Assembly: GCA_963719005.1 (NCBI GenBank)
Contig: CAVRAR010000001.1
Coordinates: 186,001-250,000, forward strand
Source: G963675935 sp963719005
GTDB taxonomy: Bacteria > Planctomycetota > Planctomycetia > Pirellulales > Thermoguttaceae
Length of the DNA: 64,000 bases
Direction of reading: 5' to 3'
Position 1 is the first letter of the stretch. Each line of letters begins with the position of its first letter. Below are positions 52,073 through 59,828 of the stretch, one piece after another. The position numbers and the translations under genes are program-made. The notes beneath the pieces are model-generated. The model was not told the origin of the DNA. It was given only the letters and a program-made list of their open reading frames with translations, and searched no databases.

Positions 52073-52209
52073 TGGGCGATTTGTGCGTCCTCGTCCGCAG
52101 CGATGAATCGCTGGGCTATTATCGCGCAACCCTACGGGTCGAAATCCGCATCGCGGCCGAAGAGCATGATCGAAAAATGCTAATGGCGACAAAAACAGAG
52201 AATCGCAGC

Positions 52210-53938
52210 CTAACGCGACGGCTTTCTTCCCAGCATCTTCTTGATCTGCGGCCACGTATGGGTATTGAGCACGTCGGCTTTCGTCAGGCCGCCGCGCCGG
52301 GCTTGCTGGATGCCGCAACGCATTGCGTCGAGCCCTTCCGGGCGATGGGCGTCGGTCGAAATCACTATGGGAATCCCATGGCTCTTCGCCGCCGCACAGG
52401 CAACGTCGTCCAGATCGAGCCGCTTCGGATGGGCGTTCAGTTCGAGCGACTTGCCGTTGTCGCGGGCGGCACGCATCACGGCGTCCATGTCGATCTCGTA
52501 AGGCTTCCGCGCCAGCAGCATTCGCCCGGTCGGATGGGCGATTGCATCGACGTGGGGGTTTTGCAAGGCGTCGAGCACGCGGCCGGTGATCTGCTCGCGC
52601 GACTGCTGCTGCCCGAAATGGACGCTGGCCACGACCCAATCGGCCTCGGCGAGCACTTCGTCGGGAATGTCCAGCCCGCCGCGTTCGAGGATATCGACCT
52701 CGACGCCCTTCAGGACGGTGATCCCGCGCAGCCGCTCGCTGAGCTTGTCGATTTCCGCCCATTGCTGCTGCAACTGGTCGGGCTTCAGCCCGCCGACCAT
52801 TGTGACGCGCTTCGAGTGGTCGGTGATGGCGATGTACTTCAGGCTGCGGCTCTTGGCGGCGGCGGCCATCTCTTCGATGCTCGCCTGGCCGTCGGTCCAC
52901 GTGCTATGCGTATGCAGATCGCCGCGGATGTCGCCCAGCTCGATCAGCGTGGGCAACTCGCCGGCGTCGGCCCATTCAAACTCGCGGCGGGCCTCGCGCA
53001 ACTCCGGCGGAAAACAGGGGAGATCGAGCGTGGCGTAGACCTCCTCTTCCGTGCGGCCGGCAATTCGCCGCTCGCCGCGAAAAACTCCGTACTCGTTGAT
53101 CTTCAGCCCGCGGGCTTTCGCTCGGCCGCGGAGCACGATGTTGTGTTCTTTCGAGCCGGTGAAGTATTGCAGCGCCGCGCCGAACGACTCGGCCGGCACG
53201 GCGCGAAGATCGACCTGCGTGCCCGCTTTCAACCGCAGCGACGTCTTCGTGTCGCCCCGGGCGATGGTCGAACTCGACGCCGCCAAAGGCGGCCAGCCGG
53301 TCCATCGCCGCGGCGGCGTCTTCGCTGACAACGATGAAATCAAGGTCGCCGACGGTCTCCTTGCCGCGTCGGTAGCTTCCGGCGGCAACGATCTTCTTAA
53401 CCGCCCGGCAACCTTCCATGTGGGCAACGATTTCTTGCACAAGCTCATCCGCCTCGATCCAAAGGATTCGCTTCCCGGCCTCGGAGGCGATTTCCAGCCC
53501 TTGCAGGATAGCCGCCTCGGTTTTCTCCCCGAAGCCCTTGAGGCCCTGAATCTTGTGCGACTCGCAGGCATCGCGGAGTTGCTCCAGCGTGGCGATTTTC
53601 AGATCGTGATAGAGTTGTGCGGCCCGCTTTGGCCCGAGGCCGGGCACGCGGAGAATCGCCAGCACGCTTTGCGGGATTTCGCGGTGCAAATCTTCGAGCA
53701 TTGGCAGCGAGCCGGTTTGCACGAGCATGGCTGCCTTTTCGGCCAAGTCCTTGCCGATGCCCTCGATGTCCATCAGCGAGCGGTTGGGATCGGCCACGAC
53801 GTCGGCCACCGATTCCGTCAGTTCCGCGATTGCTCTGGCGGCGTTGCGATACGCGCGCACGCGAAAGGCGTTCGCCCCCTGAAACTCCAAGAGGTCGGCG
53901 ATCTCCTCGAAAGCGGCGGCAATTTCGTGGTTTGACAT
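52210..53938 (-). CDS. polX: DNA polymerase X with PHP exonuclease domain (PolX), frameshifted
   Basis: PolX fills short gaps in base-excision repair. The N-terminal helix-hairpin-helix region (EEIADLLEFQGANAFRVRAY, then VPGLGPKRAAQLYHDL) is followed by the nucleotidyltransferase site AAGSYRRGKETVGDLDFIVV with the D-x-D pair. GTQVDLRAVP holds the third Asp. The C-terminal PHP domain (DLHTHSTWTDG, VVASVHFGQ, LELNAHPKRLDL, STDAH) gives 3'-5' exonuclease function. The frame breaks near 53265-53290, between FGGVEF and ARGDTKTSLRL. One base removed gives 575 residues, the family size. The gene is otherwise well kept, so a sequencing error is likely. Confidence 0.94.
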
Positions 53939-53973
53939 TCAATCAGATCATGCAAAGATCACAAATTGATACG

Positions 53974-54103
53974 TTTAGCCGCCGCGTCCACGCGGCGATC
54001 TTCTTCGCCAGTATTATACGGAGCGAATCTGAGAATATCCACGTTCATCCGCAAGGCGATATCCACTCTTGCCGCGCAACGCCGCGTGGACGCGGCGGCT
54101 AAA
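53974..54103. repeat. Inverted repeat 'tagccgccgcgtccacgcgg' between polX and the TGS GTPase gene
   Basis: Perfect 23-bp arms, 53974-53996 and 54081-54103, flank an 84-base spacer. It occupies most of the 176-bp gap between two same-strand genes and overlaps the probable polX leader. Confidence 0.85.
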
Positions 54104-54115
54104 CTGGCGCTTCGT

Positions 54116-55111
54116 TCACATATGCAATTCCACAATATCTTTATCCTGCAACACGTAGTCGCCTTTGACTTGCGTGCCGTCGTGAACGGCCGAGCCCCAG
54201 ACGCGGGCGAACTTCAGCCCCTCCAAAAAATCCTTGTGAACCATGCCCGCCATCTCCAGCAACGTGCCGCCGCGGCGGAGTGTGAACGGCCGATCGCGGT
54301 CGGGCTCCTTGGCCGTTGGGAGTTTCGAGTAGACGCGAACCACGTCCATCGCCTGGTAGATGGCCGTTCGCAGTGTTTCCAGGCCGGCGCCGTGCTTGGC
54401 CGAAATCACGTACTCGGCGAAATCCAGCGGCAGCAACTCGTGCAGCAACTCCAGCCGCTCAGCCGCGCCGGGGACGTCGATTTTGTTCGGCAGCACGAAC
54501 GTCTGCGTGTACGACAACCCGACGTCCTCTTCGTCAAGGCTCGATTTCGCCGCGAGCCGGGTCTTCGTTTGACCGAGCCGATCGAGCAATTCCTGACACT
54601 GTTCGATCCCGCTATCGCTCTCCAGATCGACCATCAACAGGGCGAGGTCGGCGGCGCGGATCAGGTTGTGCAGATGCTGGTCCATGTAGTCAGCCGTCAC
54701 CGGCGGCGTGTCGATCAACTGCACGTTTACGTCTTCCCAGGGCATCATGGCCGGAGCGGGCACGGTGGTGGTGAACGGATACGGCGCGACCTCGGGCGTG
54801 GCGCGGGTCAGACTGGCGACCAGTTGGCTCTTACCGGCGTTGGGCCCGCCGAGGATCACGGCCGTTCCCGCGCCCTGCCGCGGGATGCGCAGGCCGCGGA
54901 CCTTCTTCCCGCCGCCGCTCTTTTCGGCCGCCATCTCCTTCTTGGTCTTGGCGATTTTCGATTTGAGTTCCGCCTGAAGGTGGTCGGTCCCCTTGTGCTT
55001 GGGGATCTCCTTCATCATCTCCTGAAGGCACAGCAACTCCTCTTCCAGCGTCGCCGCCCGGCGGTAACGCTCTTCGGCCTTCAAGTATTGTTGGGTGAGA
55101 TTGGCGGGCAT
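54116..55111 (-). CDS. Obg/DRG-like GTPase with TGS domain
   Basis: The product has 331 residues from ATG 55111; upstream in-frame codons lack domain content. A helical N-terminus (AEERYRRAATLEEELLCLQE) precedes the G domain: VILGGPNAGKSQLVASLTRA (G1), TTTVPAPAMMPWEDVNVQLI and DTPPV (G3; the usual DTPG is DTPP), and VLPNKIDVPGA (G4). The C-terminal TGS domain is RVWGSAVHDGTQVKGDYVLQ. The architecture follows the DRG group, typical of Archaea and eukaryotes and found in some Planctomycetes. A ribosome-linked role is inferred. RxN is absent from the sequence. Confidence 0.88.
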   Translation of the reverse strand: MPANLTQQYLKAEERYRRAATLEEELLCLQEMMKEIPKHKGTDHLQAELKSKIAKTKKEMAAEKSGGGKKVRGLRIPRQGAGTAVILGGPNAGKSQLVASLTRATPEVAPYPFTTTVPAPAMMPWEDVNVQLIDTPPVTADYMDQHLHNLIRAADLALLMVDLESDSGIEQCQELLDRLGQTKTRLAAKSSLDEEDVGLSYTQTFVLPNKIDVPGAAERLELLHELLPLDFAEYVISAKHGAGLETLRTAIYQAMDVVRVYSKLPTAKEPDRDRPFTLRRGGTLLEMAGMVHKDFLEGLKFARVWGSAVHDGTQVKGDYVLQDKDIVELHM

Positions 55112-55180
55112 TGTGTGCAGGCGCAAATGGGTACGCGAAGGAAAGGGGAGGGCTTGCCCCGCCCTTTCCCTCTGGGACAT

Positions 55181-56281
55181 TTACGGTGACTTATTCGGAT
55201 GCACAACGAAGACCACATCAGCTAGTGCAGAGTACATTCTCGCTTCCCATTCGAACTGAACCTCCCTTCCTGGATTGTTCGGCGCTGTGTCAAGATACAT
55301 CCTAATCCGTTCCGTAAGAAGCGGTTTTGCACGTTTCAACTTCCAAGAATCAAATGGACTCACCTGGTCAACCAAGACGAGGAATAAGCGATTGGATGCG
55401 TCGAACCGACGAACACCCTGATTCTCGTAAAGCCATCGGAGCAGTACCATTGGATCCTGCAAGCACTGCGTCAAGGCTGCCGACCGGTACTCTCGTAGTT
55501 CCATAATCAACTGCTGAGACTCCCGGGCAGGGTGGTCACGGTGCTTGAGCCAAAGGTCTTCAAGCAGCTTGGCGTCAGGAATATCGTTGTCAAAGTGCAT
55601 GTTGCGCACTCTGGCACCCTGGCGGAGTAACGTCAATTCTGGCCTAAGACCATCCTCACACCGCCTAGTCTTAATGAACCCTTCGGGCAGATACGTCACC
55701 TTCAGGTCGAAAGGCACATCTCGCACAAAGAAGTCTATTTTCTTCACTTGCCCGATAGCTGGAAGCACATTGGGGTGGTCGCGGAACACGTCCTCAATGA
55801 TAATTGACGTCCAATGATTATACCATGAACACAGAACGTATCCGCGCATACTGTTTTGCAATTCGTTGTCAATTTTGTCCGTGAGCAACTCAAAGTCGGT
55901 AATCTTCTTGACATAATTGTCAACGATTGTCTTCTCCAGGCTATTCTGGTGCAAACCGCCCCAGTCGAACGTCTGAAGCCGGTACAGCTGACTAACGAGT
56001 TCCGGTTCGCGCGATCGGCGGCCAGTCCGTTCCTGCTCGTACGTGCAGCGAATGAGTTCGTCGATCTGTGACGAGCCAATAGCCGGCGTCTCAAAGGCTT
56101 CCTTGAACATGGCTTTCGCGGAAGTACTTATTGGCTCAATTCCGGTAACCACAAACAGTCTTTTAAGATTCTCGCGACGGTTGAGCAAACGGAGTTTTAG
56201 GTAGCGCAGTCCGTCAGGTTCCAGAGCCAACTCGCGAATCTGGTCCTTGCTGAACATCACCTCTGCCTGCTTGAAGCTCAT
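55181..56281 (-). CDS. Probable type II restriction endonuclease, PD-(D/E)xK-like
   Basis: The product has 366 residues. No named family was recognised. A candidate nuclease core is QVKKIDFFVRDVPFDLKVTY, with Asp separated from D-L-K. SSQIDELIRCTYEQERTGRR and QLYRLQTFDWGGLHQNSLEK are helical surroundings. Its ATG overlaps the last codons of the methyltransferase gene (4-bp ATGA overlap), so the two are translated together, the usual layout of a type II restriction-modification pair. The assignment rests mainly on this coupling plus the D...DxK pattern. Confidence 0.72.
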   Translation of the reverse strand: MSFKQAEVMFSKDQIRELALEPDGLRYLKLRLLNRRENLKRLFVVTGIEPISTSAKAMFKEAFETPAIGSSQIDELIRCTYEQERTGRRSREPELVSQLYRLQTFDWGGLHQNSLEKTIVDNYVKKITDFELLTDKIDNELQNSMRGYVLCSWYNHWTSIIIEDVFRDHPNVLPAIGQVKKIDFFVRDVPFDLKVTYLPEGFIKTRRCEDGLRPELTLLRQGARVRNMHFDNDIPDAKLLEDLWLKHRDHPARESQQLIMELREYRSAALTQCLQDPMVLLRWLYENQGVRRFDASNRLFLVLVDQVSPFDSWKLKRAKPLLTERIRMYLDTAPNNPGREVQFEWEARMYSALADVVFVVHPNKSP

Positions 56282-57834
56282 GTTTGTCCTCTACATCGAA
56301 GATGTTCAGGAATCTCGCAAGACCAATCAGGAATGGTTTCGAGTTTCCGCAAAAAATACCCGTTGGGCAACAGCGAGATGGCCTTGCAGAAGACTAGCGC
56401 GAGGTCGTGTTTCAGGCTGCCTTTTCGATTGTCTTGCACAACTGAGCGCGCGGAGTAGCGACAAGGAAAAACACCGAGATAGCGCAAACCAGACGTGCCA
56501 GCCCTGTCCCTGCTGCTACAAGCATCACGAAAAGCCTCCCATTCATCTGACTCACTTGCGTTGTAGAGCAATACAAGGACGCCATCCGGGGTAAGGATAC
56601 GGGAAATGTGCGACAAGACGTCCACCATTGACTCCTTGTAGGCGTCTGAAGTCTTGGCGCGTTCTCTCGCATTTGATATCACGATTTCTCGGGAAAAGTC
56701 GGCTTCAAAGCCCAGGATGCTGTTCCAAAACTCGCTCAACTCCAAATACGGCATCCGATCGCTGTGCGGCGGGTCTGTCACTACGAGTTGGATGGACTCA
56801 TCGGGCAGCGTCTGTAAGAGCGAACGACAGTCGCCGCAAACAAGCAGCGCATCCGCCTTTTCACCCAACACGTCAGAGACCGAGGAACTCAAGCGACTCT
56901 TGTTCAGGGCGCCGTCGTTCGACATGGCTTTGAGGAGTGCGTTGGTTCTCTTCTCGAAGCAGTTCCACACATTGACCTCAAAGTGCAGTTTGGGGCGCCA
57001 GTACCCGATTACCCAACTGCCGACTTCCGTCTTTGCAGAACTCGCGCCGTTGGTCTTACCGCGTCCAGTGACCGCAAACACCATCTGCGACATTTGCCCC
57101 GACGCGGCGGTCAAGCAGAGCTTCAATGCAGGGCGAACAGACTCCGCACAGTCTTCTATGGATTGGAGCAGCAAGTCGATGTTGCGCTGTGCTCGCCCTG
57201 TAAGCACATCATCCAGAGTCATTTCAGGCGCAGCGTTAATTCGACTGTTCTTGAAGAACCGCGGCTTGCGGATTAGCTTGCTGTGATAATCGGCAAAGGA
57301 ATCACTGAGGGATTTGTCGTGTGCGGTGGGTGCGAACTCCCGGCGTCCACCAGCCGCACCACGTCCGACAACCCACACCTTTTCCATTTCGTCGCCGTTC
57401 CACAGATAGTGAGTCGCAGTTGTCGTTCCGTCATCGAGCAAGTAACTGCTGAAAATTTCCGGTCGGACTGCTTGCTCAAGGTGCGAGACTGCACTTCGCA
57501 GTGCTTTTCTAGGTGGTGCGTGAAGCAACAGGCGGGTCAATTCGACGGCTGCCGGGTTAATATCAAAGCCGACAAATCTCCGCGAACGTAACAAGGCTTC
57601 GCGGCCTGTGGTCCCAGAGCCGCAGAAGGAGTCAAGAACCACGTCTCCAGGCAAAGTAAGCTGCTCGATCACGTACGCCAGCGGTTCATGCGGCTTCTTG
57701 CCCCAATACTTGTGAAAGCGGTAGAAACCCTTGTAGCCGCTCGGTGACTCCATCTCCGCGACGGAAATCTGCGAGTTCTCGGTCATGACGTTGAAATTCA
57801 ATTGTCTGTCCATCCGTGGCTTGCATTTCGACAT
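56278..57834 (-). CDS. DNA methyltransferase, N6-adenine/N4-cytosine type
   Basis: The product has 518 residues at most; starts at 57834, 57813 or 57786 (MTENSQ) are possible. Motif I, the AdoMet site, is LDSFCGSGTTGREALLRS, followed by FVGFDINPAAVELTRLLL. The catalytic motif IV is VTDPPHSDRMPYLELSEF, with DPPH in place of DPPY/W. YRFHKYWGKKPHEPLAYVIE at the N-terminus is typical of this group, where the order is I then IV. It lies between the MmeI-type N-domain gene and the endonuclease gene, all on one strand with overlaps. It would protect the host DNA from the partner nuclease(s). Confidence 0.9.
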   Translation of the reverse strand: MSKCKPRMDRQLNFNVMTENSQISVAEMESPSGYKGFYRFHKYWGKKPHEPLAYVIEQLTLPGDVVLDSFCGSGTTGREALLRSRRFVGFDINPAAVELTRLLLHAPPRKALRSAVSHLEQAVRPEIFSSYLLDDGTTTATHYLWNGDEMEKVWVVGRGAAGGRREFAPTAHDKSLSDSFADYHSKLIRKPRFFKNSRINAAPEMTLDDVLTGRAQRNIDLLLQSIEDCAESVRPALKLCLTAASGQMSQMVFAVTGRGKTNGASSAKTEVGSWVIGYWRPKLHFEVNVWNCFEKRTNALLKAMSNDGALNKSRLSSSVSDVLGEKADALLVCGDCRSLLQTLPDESIQLVVTDPPHSDRMPYLELSEFWNSILGFEADFSREIVISNARERAKTSDAYKESMVDVLSHISRILTPDGVLVLLYNASESDEWEAFRDACSSRDRAGTSGLRYLGVFPCRYSARSVVQDNRKGSLKHDLALVFCKAISLLPNGYFLRKLETIPDWSCEIPEHLRCRGQT

Positions 57835-58319
57835 GAGTGCTGGTTTCCAAGTATGAAGGCAAAATTGTGAATATGACGGGGAAGGCCGCGGAGTGGAAAC
57901 TCGATTCTGTAACCGCCCTGAACCGCTTCTTTGATGGGGTCTTCTGGCTTTCGGTCAAACAAGCTGATTCGCGCGCAATCGGATGCAATTACATAACGTG
58001 GCACGTCATCGTGCCGACCGGCGCTAACGAGATTCGCAATGCAACGCTGGGCCTCTGACTCGGGGTAGTCGAGGTTTTCGCCTCGGCTCTTTTGCTCGAC
58101 CAGCATTATTCCAGGCCAAAAAATCGCGATGCGATCGTGGTTGCAGACAAGATCGCCTTGAAACGCCGTCAAGACGCGGCGACTAACACCAAATACCGCG
58201 ATGAAACCGCACCAAAACCGCCACTGCTGGCCGATTTCGCTTCTCACGCCGGCCCATTCACGGGCGAAGGCGATGGCGTTGTGGCGAATTTCGTTCCAGG
58301 AGATGGGCATGGCGGCCAC
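57798..58319 (-). CDS. Stand-alone MmeI-type N-terminal nuclease domain
   Basis: The product has 173 residues. SWNEIRHNAIAFAREWAG, then FWCGFIAVFGVSRRVLTAFQ, then RIAIFWPGIMLVEQKSRGEN and VPRYVIASDCARISLFDRKP to FPLRGLPRHIHNFAFILGNQ match the N-terminal cleavage domain of MmeI-type IIG restriction enzymes. The nuclease residues are Asp/Glu with E-Q-K-S (ExK). In MmeI the domain continues into a helical spacer and the methylase. Here it stops shortly after, and its end overlaps the start of a separate methyltransferase gene. It could be a natural split enzyme, a regulator, or the residue of a recombination. Confidence 0.78.
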   Translation of the reverse strand: MAAMPISWNEIRHNAIAFAREWAGVRSEIGQQWRFWCGFIAVFGVSRRVLTAFQGDLVCNHDRIAIFWPGIMLVEQKSRGENLDYPESEAQRCIANLVSAGRHDDVPRYVIASDCARISLFDRKPEDPIKEAVQGGYRIEFPLRGLPRHIHNFAFILGNQHSCRNASHGWTDN

Positions 58320-58473
58320 CCAAATGGGTTCAACGGGTCTGTTCAGACCGCCAGTTTAGCGAAATTCGCCAGATTCGACCAGCGGTGCCCGAGGCATACC
58401 GCCGGCCGTTGGAGCAACCGACTGAAGCGGCAGGTTACAGAAGCGGTAGGGCAGGCGCTCTCGCCCGCCAGTC

Positions 58474-58497
58474 GGCAGACAGGAATGTCTGCCCCAC
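58474..58497. repeat. Half copy of the 'ggcagacaggaatgtctgcc' element
   Basis: One 24-base arm of the family in apgM and upstream of the STAS gene lies between the MmeI-type gene start and the end of the Cys-rich gene. The second arm is missing. Confidence 0.8.
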
Positions 58498-58522
58498 CTG
58501 TCGGTTGAGGTCGGGCGGTGAA

Positions 58523-59446
58523 CTATTCCCGCGGCGCGTGCCAGCCGCCATCGTCGTCGTCGGCCGGCGCCGGCTTAACGGGTTGGCCCACAAACTGGAC
58601 GCGGGCCGAGGAGCTCAACTGCCGAGAAGCCGTTCGAGCGTTCGGATCGGGCAACACCGGCGACGGCAGTGAACTCGACTTCCTGTCGTTCGCGGGAATC
58701 GGCTCCAGCTTGTCTGTGTCGGGAACCGGCTTGTTCGCCTTCCGTTCAAACGTCGGCGTCGGCGAAGCATTCGAGCCGCCGTCCATCGCAGGCGCCACTA
58801 CGTTGGACGAAGACGCCACGTTGCACGACGAACATCCCGACGGCGCTCCATACACCGCCGATCCACAACCATCCAAACCACATGACCCACAGGAACTGTA
58901 GCCGCATGAACCGCACCCGCACGACCCGCACGGAGAGTAACCGCATGAACCGCAGCCGCACGAACCGCAACTCGGGACGGGGCTATAATAGGCGGCATAG
59001 GCGATCCCCGGAGCGTAGTACGGCCGGTACGTCGTGTACGGCACCAAACGAGTCTCGTAAGTTCCCAGGAACGGCCGGTATCTCGTCACCGCGTAACTTT
59101 CGACCACCGGCTGGTACGCGGTGGTCACTACCGGCGAATACGCATAGTACGGCCGGTAAGCGACGACGGGCGCGACCGCAGGCATGTACTCGCACGATTG
59201 AGCGCAAGGCGTGCTGCATGGCGAGCAAGACGGCACAACTGTCGCGCACGGCTGACACGCAGGGGCCGCATACACCGGCGCGGGAACGTAGGGCGGCGCG
59301 TAGGTCGTCGCACTGGGCGCGGCCGGCGCGGTGCCAAACAGACAGTCGATCAGCCGGCAGCCGGCGCGGCTCTCCGTCGCGGTTGCCAACACTGCCAGCA
59401 CAACTCCGCACGCAAGGGTCAGGGGTTGAAGCGTTCGTTGTAACAT
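58523..59446 (-). CDS. Secreted Cys/Tyr/Pro-rich surface protein
   Basis: The product has 307 residues from ATG 59446. The signal peptide is LQRTLQPLTLACGVVLAVLA, cut after SRA. A Pro/Ala/Cys-rich region (CQPCATVVPSCSPCSTPCAQ) is followed by Tyr/Pro/Val repeats (YRPYYAYSPVVTTAYQPVVE, YRPFLGTYETRLVPYTTYRP). Then comes a Cys-Gly array with the repeat CGSCGYSPCGSCGCGSCGYS. The C-terminal 90 residues are polar. More than 30 Cys in an exported protein points to a disulfide-linked cell-wall or surface protein. YTV-type planctomycete wall proteins are similar in composition, but the strict YTV repeat is not seen. Confidence 0.78.
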   Translation of the reverse strand: MLQRTLQPLTLACGVVLAVLATATESRAGCRLIDCLFGTAPAAPSATTYAPPYVPAPVYAAPACQPCATVVPSCSPCSTPCAQSCEYMPAVAPVVAYRPYYAYSPVVTTAYQPVVESYAVTRYRPFLGTYETRLVPYTTYRPYYAPGIAYAAYYSPVPSCGSCGCGSCGYSPCGSCGCGSCGYSSCGSCGLDGCGSAVYGAPSGCSSCNVASSSNVVAPAMDGGSNASPTPTFERKANKPVPDTDKLEPIPANDRKSSSLPSPVLPDPNARTASRQLSSSARVQFVGQPVKPAPADDDDGGWHAPRE

Positions 59447-59624
59447 GATCGTGGCTCCAGACAAGTTGAAAAGGCCATTCGTCTATCAAACCGCCACTGC
59501 GTGACGATGTCAAGCGGCAGATTCCAATAGCCGAACGAATGGTAAATTGTTCCGGTTCTACCAATAACGCGTGTCACACAGACTTTGCCGGTCACGTAGC
59601 GCAGGCGGCGCACCCTCCTTCTCT

Positions 59625-59713
59625 TGGAGTGCGACGATTCATCGCCGCTTTTTCTCTATGCGACAACAATTCGCCGCCTTCTGTGAAAGCGGCGATGAAT
59701 CGCCGCACTCCAA
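59625..59713. repeat. Inverted repeat 'gcgattcatcgccgc' downstream of the first spermine-synthase-like gene
   Basis: Arms at about 59625-59655 and 59684-59713 pair with two or three mismatches ('ggagtgcgacgattcatcgc' against 'gcgatgaatcgccgcactcc'). The region 59465-59828 has no gene. It may end transcription of the gene at 59829. Confidence 0.7.
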
Positions 59714-59828
59714 AAAGACAACTACTGAATCATAGTTTACTTTTTTCGGGAGGACAGACGCTACAGAGGGGTGACCACCGTTGGTGGGGCAGTTTTCGGC
59801 ACAATTGCCACCACCTGCATGGCATTTC

